From positions 65,460,506 through 65,524,505 of the forward strand of contig CM034535.1 of the NCBI GenBank assembly GCA_020002185.1: 64,000 nt of DNA. Reading direction: 5' to 3'. Positions 54,895 to 64,000 of the stretch are shown here, piece by piece. The DNA comes from Paraescarpia echinospica. Taxonomy: Eukaryota > Annelida > Polychaeta > Sabellida > Siboglinidae. The notes below the pieces were generated by a model. It was given only the letters and a program-made list of their open reading frames with translations. It did no database searches and was not told the DNA's origin. Made by a program: the position numbers and the translations under genes. Numbering within the stretch: the first letter of the stretch is position 1; every line of letters starts with the position of its first letter.

Positions 54895-56715
54895 TCGATA
54901 CTTGTCTTTTGCAGTTTAGGCCCGGCCGCACCACGAAAAAACATGATAACGATTAACGTAATAACGGTCACCTACAATCACCAAACTTCACATCACGTAT
55001 CTACAACACATATACACTTGTCACGTGATCAAACAATTAAATTTACTGTCTTTTATCGATCAAAATGTACAAGAAATTCACTCGATTTTGCGTGTATTCA
55101 TTAGTTCCACCGGATACTCCGGTAGATGGCGCCACTTTATGGTTAACTCCAGACGTGGGGATAGATCACATTTCATTTTTCAATAATAATTGTTAAAAAA
55201 GTTAATAAAATACAAGATATTTCATTAAATTAATTAAATAAGGTTACGTTAAATTTAATGTTGACAGCAGTTGATAGTATTTATTACGGTTATTGGTTAC
55301 ATACAGAATAATTATATTGAATGCAACCAACGGGAGATAATCTACACCAATAAACATACATAGCAAACAGATATTGTATCCAGCTACAGAAAGTAACGTG
55401 TATAATCTCATAATATCACTAGAATATCGATATATGAAGCAGGAGTTGTACAATTTATCGTAACAACTTAAATTAGTCAGTGAATTTCTGTTGGTGCCGC
55501 TTGCTCAGTTGGTAGACGCTTTGGTTTCTTGCCATTTATTTCACAATCGGGCGACGCCGGTTCAATCATGACAGCATGCAAACCATTGATTTTCTTTACA
55601 CTTTTTTGTTTATGTTTTCACGAAGTAATATAAACCAAATCATTTAGTATACTATGATGCACAAATGAGCCAATTCTGGTTGTTGGACTTGTGTTTTTGA
55701 GTTCAAATTCTGGATGGATCCACCATTCCAGGACATCCATCCTCTTGGACGTCTGAAGAGTTCATCCAGTTTGACCAGCTACACGAACATGGTGACTGCA
55801 GCTATCAGAAGAAACAACAACATATGGTTCTTTTTAGAGCTGTCCTGTCCAACACTTTGCAAAATATATTGAGACATGAGAGTTTATTCATAAGTATGAG
55901 TTCTCCAAATATTCACCAATTCATCTTTAAAAAGAGCATATTGTTAGGTAACACATCAATTAGAAATTTACAACTTAACATTATCATGTTTTACCAATAA
56001 ATACAATAATCTGCCAAATAATATTTCATACAAAGGTTTTCATGATCATTAACACTATGTCAATATTATAATAAAGTAATTTGATATAACTATTTTTAAA
56101 TCCACATAAAAAAATCTCTAATGTTGTTAACATGTAAACTATTAACAACAGGAATAATTTATAATAAATAAAATATCGTATAGTTTCACAATAATTACAA
56201 AGGACATATTTCCGAGAGGTAGCATCCATGGCCCACCTAAATACGCTATTTTAAGTTTATAACCGGAATGGATCAGAATTAAATCCTATAAAATATTTAT
56301 CAAGACCTTTAAACAGTCTTTCATACTGCTGATATTATTGATGTTAAAAACTGTTAAAAGTGTTGAACCATTCAGTAATCGCATGGCAAGCACACATGTT
56401 AACTACATTTTTTATTTTATTGATTTTATTTTACAATATTATTGAAATATGAATTGTGATCTATCCCTATGTCTGAAGTCAACCATAGAGTGGCGCCATC
56501 TACCGGAGTTTACGGTGGAACTAATAAATACACCCTAAAACGAGTAAATATCTTGTACATTTTGATCGATAAAAGACAGTACATGTAATTGTTTGATCAC
56601 GTGACAAGTGTATATGTGTAGAATAGATGTAGATATATGATGTGAAGTTTGGTGACTGTAGGCGACCGTTATCGTGTTTTTTTTAGGTGCAGGCCTAAAG
56701 TGCAAAAGTACCAGA
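54895..56715. mobile_element. DNA element with about 265-bp terminal inverted repeats in PLBD intron 1
   Basis: 54895-55160 and 56450-56715 are inverted copies. Shared phrases are TGTCACGTGATCAAACAATT, TTTTATCGATCAAAATGTAC, GTAGATGGCGCCACT and CTAAAGTGCAAAAGTAC-type ends. A third, direct copy of the first arm lies at 56743-56945, head-to-head with the second arm across GTCATACATACGTATGTC. The interior has a SINE head and no transposase. Confidence 0.75.
55492..55575 (+). mobile_element. tRNA-like SINE head
   Basis: CTTGCTCAGTTGGTAGACG resembles an A box and CGGTTCAATCAT a B box. It lies within the TIR element interior. Stem pairing is poor, so it is not a tRNA gene. Confidence 0.4.
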
Positions 56716-56742
56716 TCGTCATACATACGTATGTCATATCTT

Positions 56743-56945
56743 TCCGTACTTTTGCAGTTTAGTCCCGCATCTTGAAAAAACCATGAAAACGGTCACCTAC
56801 ACTCACCAAACTTCACATCATATATCTACAACACCTAATCTACACATATATAATTATCACGTGATCAAAATAATAAAATTTACTGTCTTATCGATCAAAA
56901 TGTACAAGAAATTCACTCATTTTTGCGTGTATTTACACGCATGAC
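56743..56945 (+). repeat. Extra copy of the intron 1 TIR arm
   Basis: Matches 54900-55105 in direct orientation (CGGTCACCTACA.TCACCAAAC, TATCGATCAAAATGTACAAG), with small deletions. Confidence 0.8.
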
Positions 56946-57160
56946 TAACATACAGTCAAGAGTTTACAGAAAGAAGAACTGACGAGTCGAGTAATTTGTT
57001 GAAAAATCTAGTGTGCTTGGGATAAAGAATTACCATTAAAATGATTTATAGCTAATCCAACCTTTCTATGCAGGCACAGAGGGTGCTCATTGCATATATA
57101 TATATATATTATATATATATTGTATATATCAACCTCAGAGTGTTGCTATAGGACTGAGTT

Positions 57161-57310
57161 TAAAAAAGGTAAGTTATATAGCGTGGTATCCAGTCCTCAG
57201 GATGCTTTACACTTTACTCCCTGGCAGACCTGTTCAATCGAACACCATTTCAACTTCTCTATGAAGCATTCAGCCATGCTGCAATTAATGCGCAAAGACT
57301 TCGTACACAA
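57161..57310 (-). mobile_element. SINE 3' fragment (same family as 22366-22697)
   Basis: On the minus strand GTGTTCGATTGAACAGGTCT, GCCAGGGAGTAAAGTGTAAA and CTGAGGACTGGATAC match the SINE at 22366-22697. The tRNA head is missing. Confidence 0.85.
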
Positions 57311-57476
57311 ATGTCCACCACAGTTGTGTTCATTCAAGTTACAATGGATTTACTGATGTTGAAAGCCCATTTATTATGCGCTACATCTTGTACCCAACAT
57401 TCTGCTTATATATGCAATCTACTACATTACCATGCCTCTCATGAATAGTATATTCACGTCTTTCGTACACTTTCAG

Positions 57477-57696
57477 GAGAATATACAGAAGGTTCTGTTT
57501 ACATGAAAAATGGTGTGGCAAAGTACGTCGCTGGTCAGATAGACAAGAAGTATGCGGCTGCGTACGGGCGTTACAACAATACACTGCTGGAGACAGGCTG
57601 GGGGCTGCTGGAGGTGAAGGCAGGCTACGGCGTACTCACAAAGAACCGCGACTTGATGTATGCTGCTGGCTTCCTGGAAGGTGTCTTCACAGCAAG
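57477..57696 (+). CDS. PLBD exon 2: phospholipase B-like core, N-terminal part
   Basis: Acceptor CTTTCAG (57470-57476) and donor AAG|GTAACA. After a split Gly codon it encodes EYTEGSVYMKNGVAKYVAGQ, then AAAYGRYNNTLLETGWGLLE and VKAGYG..., ending LMYAAGFLEGVFTA. The Y-N-D/N-T-x(4)-GWG-LE and AGFLEG-x-TA blocks are signatures of phospholipase B-like proteins (PLBD1, PLBD2, lama), lysosomal N-terminal-nucleophile-fold amidases/phospholipases. The autoproteolytic Cys that becomes the nucleophile lies later in the protein, beyond this window. I cannot separate PLBD1 from PLBD2 on this fragment. Confidence 0.95.
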
Positions 57697-57939
57697 GTAA
57701 CAACAACTCACATCCCCACCCACCTGCACCATTATGTTCGACTTCCAACTGACTTCAGCAAGTATCTGTTGGATTAAGCTTGCATGGCATGGTTGCTAAG
57801 ACATTACCCTCGGCTCTGATGTCCGAGGTAATGTCAATATGCATTTTTCCAAAGAATCCACTCAGTAGGTGGTGGCACTGTAGTGATTTAGTTTCCTTGC
57901 TATTCACATTAACAACAGTGCCACTACTAACCTATACAA

Positions 57940-58140
57940 CAGGAGTCGGCAACCTGCGGCCCACTGGCTAACTGCGGCCCACGAAGCCATTTCATGCAGC
58001 CAGTGAACTAAAAGCAAGATTAGGCACAATCCGGCCCATGGGATGACAGTACATATATTTGCATGGTGCACCTTCCATTGGAGGAAGAACCAAATTAATT
58101 GATTTGCTGATTGATAATGTTTGACATAAAATGTGTTAGT
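57940..58140 (+). repeat. hAT-like CAGGAGTCGGCAACCTGCGG repeat in PLBD intron 2
   Basis: Begins CAGGAGTCGGCAACCTGCGG followed by several CGGCCCA motifs and GCCATTTCATG. A related copy in the same orientation lies at 59557-59760. The CAG..GTCGGCAACC end is typical of hAT elements; no second terminus was found. Confidence 0.55.
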
Positions 58141-58355
58141 TAAGCTTCAATGCATGTGAACTAGATACTATATATGCATCATAACATACCAGTTTCCATG
58201 AAGGTAGGGCTAATGATAACCAATATTCAGATTCAGAAATGAAAGTATGGCCCGAGTACATACAAAATTGTGTACAAACAAACTAGCATTTCATATTCAA
58301 TTTTACTAGATTGGTGGGAAATATTTTTTGTAAAATGAGACGAGTAAAAAGAATC

Positions 58356-58637
58356 GAATTGAGTATGAATAGTTATAGAAGGATAAAGAAAGGTCTACAA
58401 GTGAATTGAGTATGCATAGTTATAGAAGGATAAAGAAAGGTCTGCAAGTGAATTGAGTATGAATAGTTATAGAAGGATAAAGAAAGGTCTACAAGTGAAT
58501 TGAGTATGCATAGTTATAGAAGGATAAAGAAAGGTCTACAAGTGAATTGAGTATGAATAGTTATAGAAGGATAAAGAAAGGTCTACAAGTGAATTGAGTA
58601 TGCATAGTTATAGAAAGATAAAGAAAGGTCTACAAGT
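58356..58637 (+). repeat. 47-bp minisatellite, 6 copies, PLBD intron 2
   Basis: GAATTGAGTATG(A/C)ATAGTT starts at 58356, 58403, 58450, 58497, 58544 and 58591. Alternate copies carry GAATAG and GCATAG, which suggests growth by two-unit (94-bp) steps. Confidence 0.97.
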
Positions 58638-59174
58638 GAATGAATGTGAAAGTGTCTTTGTAGATTATTGTTACTTTTAACATGCCGGTTTGGTAAGCTC
58701 TGGCAAGAAAAAGATTTACCTTTTTTATTTATACATCCTCGCAAACCAGTGGCAGCTTGCCTACACAACCCCTGGCAGATGTCCTATGCAATGTATGGAA
58801 GTTAGGTGAATATGTTGACCTTATTTTACTTCATTGACTTTGCTGATCTCAACTATACCAACAGTGCTATATCAAAGACAAAGAGCTACTCCAGGGAATC
58901 GCAGTTTTGTTACCCGTTCAACCTTTCTCGCCAGTAGCTGAGCGGTATTGTGTATTTAAATAATTACTTTTGCTTCCCGGACATTACATGTCACATGACC
59001 ACGGTCGGTTGAAACAATCAACAGATGAATCTTGGTAAGTGACAATATTATTGACTGTAGCATATGGCTGAGCTTAACTTCAGTGTTTCGCAAGGCAATC
59101 TACCAAGGGGTAATAACTTATGCAACCAGCAGTGTCCCCTGAAACATGGTCACGGTTGACTTTTTTCCCGTAGG

Positions 59175-59399
59175 CAGATCTATCAGAACTACCAGAACCT
59201 TAAGCCGATGGCTATCCCAGAGTCACAGCCACAACTTGAGGGGAAACTGAGACAATACTTCCAGAAGAACGACGAGTGGCTCCGGGCGATGATATTGAAG
59301 CACAGCAGCAGTGACCCCTACTGGCAGCATGTGTCATACATAGTTTCGCAGTTTGACGGGTTGTACCACGGATATAAGTCTGTGGCCGAGAAGTCGTGG
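59175..59399 (+). CDS. PLBD exon 3: phospholipase B-like middle part
   Basis: Acceptor TTTTTTCCCGTAG and donor TCGTGG|GTATGA, phase 0. The first G completes the split Arg codon from exon 2. It encodes QIYQNYQNLKPMAI, then FQKNDEWLRAMILKHSS and DPYWQHVSYIVSQFDGLYHG. The W-x(n)-YW-x-H and Q-x-DGLY-x-G blocks follow exon 2's AGFLEG in the known family order. This supports a single gene across the introns. Confidence 0.95.
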
Positions 59400-59556
59400 G
59401 TATGATGTCATATTCTCTGTCATGTCTTAATTTAATCATAACTGGAAAGTAAACTAATCCAGAATTTGTTGTTATAACAGTATTTTTATTGCATCTCACT
59501 TTATAACATCTGAATCTATAATTTGAACACATCTTTAACGCATAACACAATCAAAG

Positions 59557-59760
59557 CAGCGGTTGGCAACATGCGGCCCACGGCCAACTGAGACACGTGG
59601 AGCTATTTCATGAGGCCCGCCGACTAAACGAGAGATTGTATGCAATGCAGCCCACAGGGTGACACATTGGTGCACCCTCCATGGTTGCAAGAACTAATGT
59701 AGCTGTTTCTCTGATGGAAATGTTTCGACAAAATGCATGTTTCTTTGAAGCTCATTGGTT
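59557..59760 (+). repeat. hAT-like repeat in PLBD intron 3
   Basis: CAGCGGTTGGCAACATGCGG followed by CGGCCA, ATTTCATGAGGCCCG and GGTGCACC, parallel to 57940-58140. Confidence 0.55.
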
Positions 59761-59938
59761 AGATTGGTACCCGCTGCCAAGCCTGAAGAAATCCTATGTG
59801 ACAAATCGGTGTAAATGCAGAACAAAATGAACGTCATGAAGAACTGGAACTGCATTTTGTGAAACTGTGATTATTAGTGTGTTTGTGGTGCAGAAAGATA
59901 CAAAAGTACCGGAATCCACTAATCTTATGTGGATGTGC

Positions 59939-62900
59939 AACATTATAGATCATATGCTATGCCAATTCACGTAGTCAAACACTGAAGCCCATTATAGATC
60001 ATATGCTATGCCAATTCACGTAGTCAAACACTGATGCCCATTATAGATCATATTCTATGCCAATTCATGTAGTCAAACACTGAAGCCCATTATAGATCAT
60101 ATGCTATGCCAATTCACGTAGTCAAACACTGAAGCCCATTATAGATCATATACTATGCCAATTCATGTAGTCAAACACTGATGCCCATTATAGATCATAT
60201 GCTATGCCAATTCATGTAGTCAAACACTAAAGCCCATTATAGATCATATGCTATGCCAATTCATGTAGTCAAACACTAAAGCCCATTATAGATCATATGC
60301 TATGCCAATTCATGTGGTCAAACACTGAAGCCCATTATAGATCATATGCTATGCCAATTCATGTGGTCAAACACTGAAGCCCATTATAGATCATATGCTA
60401 TGCCAATTCATGTAGTCAAACACTGAAGCCCATTATATATCATATACTATGCCAATTCATGTAGTCAAACACTGAAGCCCATTATAGATCATATGCTATG
60501 CCAATTCGCATAATCAAACACTGAAGCCCATTATAGATCATATACTATGCCAATTCATGTAGTCAGACACTGAAGCCCATTATAGATCATATGCTATGCC
60601 AATTCATGTAGTCAAACACTGATGCCCATTATAGATCATATGCTATGCCAATTCACGTAGTCAAACACTGAAGCCCATTATAGATCATATGCTATGCCAA
60701 TTCATGTAGTCAGACACTGATGCCCGTTATAGATCATATGCTATGCCAATTCATGTAGTCAAACACTGATGCCCATTATAGATCATATGCTATGCCAATT
60801 CATGTAGTCAGACACTGATGCCCGTTATAGATCATATGCTATGCCAATTCATGTAGTCAGGCACTGATGCCCGTTATAGATCATATGCTATGCCAATTCA
60901 TGTAGTCAAACACTGATGCCCATTATAGATCATATGCTATGCCAATTCATGTAGTCAAACACTGATGCCCGTTATAGATCATATGCTATGCTAATTCATG
61001 TAGTCAAACACTGATGCCCATTATAGATCATATGCTATGCTAATTCATGTAGTCAAACACTGATGCCCGTTATAGATCATATGCTATGCCAATTCATGTA
61101 GTCAAACACTGAAGCCCATTATAGATCATATGCTTTGCCAATTCATGTAGTCAAACACTGAAGCCCATTATAGATCATATGCTATGCCAATTCATGTAGT
61201 CAAACACTGATGCCCATTATAGATCGTATACTATGCCAATTCATGTAGTCAAACACTGATGCCCATTATAGATCATATGCTATGCCAATTCATGTAGTCA
61301 AACACTGATGCCCATTATAGATCATATGCTATGCCAATTCATGTAGTCAAACACTGATGCCCATTATAGATCATGTGCTATGCCAATTCATGTAGTCAAA
61401 CACTAATGCCGATTATAGATCACATGCTATGCCAATTCATGTAGTCAAACACTGAAGCCCATTATAGATAATATGCTATGTCAATTCATGTAGTCTAACA
61501 CTGAAGCCAATTATAGATCATATGCTATGCCAATTCACATAATCAAACACTGAAGCTCATTATAGATCATATACTATGCCAATTCATGTAGTCAGACACT
61601 GAAGCCCATTATAGATCATATACTATGCCAATTCATGTAGCCAGACACTGAAGCCCATTATAGATCATATACTATGCCAATTCATGTAGTCAAACACTGA
61701 AGCCCATTATAGATCATATGCTATGCCAATTCACATAATCAAACACTGAAGCCCATTATAGATCATATACTATGCCAATTCATGTAGTCAGACACTGAAG
61801 CCCATTATAGATCATATGCTATGCCAATTCACATAGTCAAACACTGATGCCCATTATAGATCATATGCTATGCCAATTCATGTAGTCAAACACTGATGCC
61901 GATTATAGATCATATGCTATGCCAATTCACATAGTCAAACACTGATGCCCATTATAGATCATATGCTATGTCAATTCATGTAGTCAAACACTGATGTCCA
62001 TTATAGAGCATATGTTATGCCAATTCACATAATCAAACACTGAAGCCCATTATAGATCATATACTATGCCAATTCATGTAGTCAGACACTGAAGCCCATT
62101 ATAGATCATATGCTATGCCAATTCATGTAGTCAGACACTGATGCCCATTATAGATCATATGCTATGCCAATTCATGTAGTCAAACACTGAAGCCCATTAT
62201 AGATCATATGCTATGCCAATTCATGTAGTCAGACACTGAAGCCCATTATAGATCATATGCTATGTCAATTCATGTAGTCAAACACTGATGCCCATTATAG
62301 ATCATATGCTATGCTAATTCATGTAGTCAAACACTGATGCCAATTATAGATCATATGCTATGCCAATTCATGTAGTCAAACACTGATGCCCATTATAGAT
62401 CATATACTATGCCAATTCATGTAGTCAAACACTGAAGCCCATTATAGATCATATGCTATGCCAATTCATGTAGTCAGACACTGAAGCCCATTATAGATCA
62501 TATACTATGCCAACACATGTAGTCAGACACTGATGCCCATTATAGATCATATGCTATGTCAATTCATGTAGTCAAACACTGATGTCCATTATAGAGCATA
62601 TACTATGCCAATTCATGTAGTCAAACACTGAAGCCCATTATAGATCATATGCTATGCCAATTCATGTAGTCAGACACTGAAGCCCATTATAGATCATATA
62701 CTATGCCAACACATGTAGTCAGACACTGATGCCCATTATAGATCATATGCTATGCCAATTCATGTAGTCAGACACTGATGCCCATTATAGATCATATGCT
62801 ATGTCAATTCATGTAGTCAAACACTGATGTCCATTATAGAGCATATACTATGCCAATTCATGTAGTCAAACACTGAAGCCCATTATAGATCATATGCTAT

Positions 62901-63616
62901 GCCAATTCATGTAGTCAGACACTGAAGCCCATTATAGATCATATACTATGCCAACACATGTAGTCAGACACTGATGCCCATTATAGATCATATGCTATGT
63001 CAATTCATGTAGTCAAACACTGATGTCCATTATAGAGCATATACTATGCCAATTCATGTAGTCAAACACTGAAGCCCATTATAGATCATATGCTATGCCA
63101 ATTCACATAATCAAACACTGAAGCCCATTATAGATCATATACTATGCCAATTCACGTAGTCAGACACTGAAGCCCATTATAGATCATATGCTATGCCAAT
63201 TCATGTAGTCAGACACTGATGCCCATTATATATCATATGCTATGCCAATTCATGTAGTCAAACACTGAAGCCCATTATAGATCATATGCTATGCCAATTC
63301 ATGTAGTCAGACACTGAAGCCCATTATAGATCATATGCTATGCCAATTCATGTAGTCAAACACTGATGCCCATTATAGATCATATGCTATGCTAATTCAT
63401 GTAGTCAAACACTGATGCCCATTATAGATCATATGCTATGCCAATTCATGTAGTCAAACACTGATGCCCATTATAGATCATATACTATGCCAATTCATGT
63501 AGTCAAACACTGAAGCCCATTATAGATCATATGCTATGCCAATTCATGTAGTCAGACTCTGAAGCCCATTATAGATCATATACTATGCCAACACATGTAG
63601 TCAGACACTGAAGCCA
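59939..63616 (+). repeat. 49-bp minisatellite, about 75 copies, PLBD intron 3
   Basis: The unit is GCCCATTATAGATCATATGC + TATGCCAATTCATGTAGTCA + AACACTGAA. Starts at 59987, 60036, 60085 and onward give an exact 49-bp period. Copies differ mainly at a few positions (GAA/GAT, CAAACA/CAGACA, ATGC/ATAC, CATGTAG/CACATAA). Blocks of four or five units repeat as higher-order units near the right end. Confidence 0.98.
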
Positions 63617-63838
63617 GGGGTGGATCCGCAGAGGGTAGTCTAGGGGGGACATAGAAACCTCCACTGGTGGCCTAACTAAATGATGTAGAAAATTTGTTGC
63701 CCATTCAAAGAGGTATATGGGCATGGAAGCCTACCATGAACCATGTGCTGTACTATTGTAGTTAGTTAGATTGTTCAACAAGACATGTCCAAGTCGTACA
63801 TAGGTTGACGTCCATGTCTGTTCCTGTTCTTGCTTCAG

Positions 63839-64000
63839 CCAAGCGATGTGTTTGTCCTGCAAATGCTCAATGGGATGGGAGACATAATAGACCTGGCCAA
63901 GGCCCTTGAACCAGAGACTGTGCCTGACTACGCCCACATGACTCATTCCCACCTGCTGAAGTATGTCAATGCTCGAGGCCACTGCTCAGCTCTTATCAAG
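63839..64000 (+). CDS. PLBD exon 4 (partial): phospholipase B-like continuation
   Basis: Pyrimidine-rich acceptor TGTTCTTGCTTCAG, then in phase after exon 3: PSDVFVLQMLNGMGDIIDLA, and at the end NARGHCSALIK. The N-G-x-GD-x-x-DL block and GHCSALIK are strongly conserved in phospholipase B-like proteins and normally follow the DGLY segment. The exon is open to the window edge; the rest of the gene lies to the right. Confidence 0.95.

Noticed and set aside
59939..63616. CRISPR array
   Set aside because: The repeats are contiguous 49-bp units without unique spacers, in an animal intron; this is a minisatellite.

Overview
This is a gene-poor, AT-rich, intron-bearing and very repeat-dense window from an animal genome, almost certainly an invertebrate. 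Spliced genes with GT..AG boundaries, RTE-like and Jockey/L2-like LINEs, a Mag-type Gypsy element, tRNA-headed SINEs with a CORE-like body, and many small inverted-repeat DNA elements all fit a marine invertebrate such as a lophotrochozoan. The sequence alone does not fix the phylum.

Host genes. The first coding exon of the tRNA-dihydrouridine synthase gene DUS1L runs off the left edge on the minus strand. An intronless class A (rhodopsin-type) GPCR occupies 26771-28009. A phospholipase B-like lysosomal hydrolase gene (PLBD1/PLBD2 family) occupies the right end on the plus strand. I could assemble four of its exons (54791-54866, 57477-57696, 59175-59399, 63839-64000+) with matching splice phases, including a short signal-peptide exon. 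A conserved-looking first exon at 32089-32180 (minus) and a few other exon-like ORFs are not identified.

Mobile DNA makes up most of the rest. From left to right: a TA-flanked TIR element (1.6-2.4 kb); a hAT-like MITE with 8-bp duplication (3.3-3.7 kb); an RTE-like LINE end (5.3-5.7 kb); a TTAA-flanked foldback MITE (6.2-6.6 kb); a ~5.1 kb TIR-bounded block holding half a THAP domain (8.4-13.5 kb); a TTAA-flanked ~5.5 kb foldback structure whose arms are satellite-like tandem repeats (14.1-19.6 kb) with an RTE LINE inside; a CORE-like SINE and a longer RTE-like LINE (22.4-25.6 kb); two near-perfect palindromes (31.2-31.3 kb); a THAP-domain exon (32.9-33.4 kb); a giant ~5.9 kb inverted repeat (33.5-39.4 kb); a Jockey/L2-like LINE with a minisatellite in its 3' UTR (39.6-41.2 kb); an RTE-like LINE embedded in, and split by, arrays of GGGGTAATTA (41.9-44.9 kb); a near-complete Gypsy element nested in an older DNA element (45.8-50.9 kb); another Jockey/L2-like LINE (52.9-54.0 kb); and several MITEs inside the PLBD introns.

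The right end is dominated by a 49-bp minisatellite of about 75 copies (59.9-63.6 kb) lying wholly within PLBD intron 3. The strongest hunting leads are the tandem-repeat-armed foldback element with its uncharacterised protein remnants, the giant inverted repeat, the arrays that appear to derive from the stop codon/tail of an RTE LINE, and the pair of TFEB/MITF-type E-boxes just upstream of the lysosomal PLBD gene.
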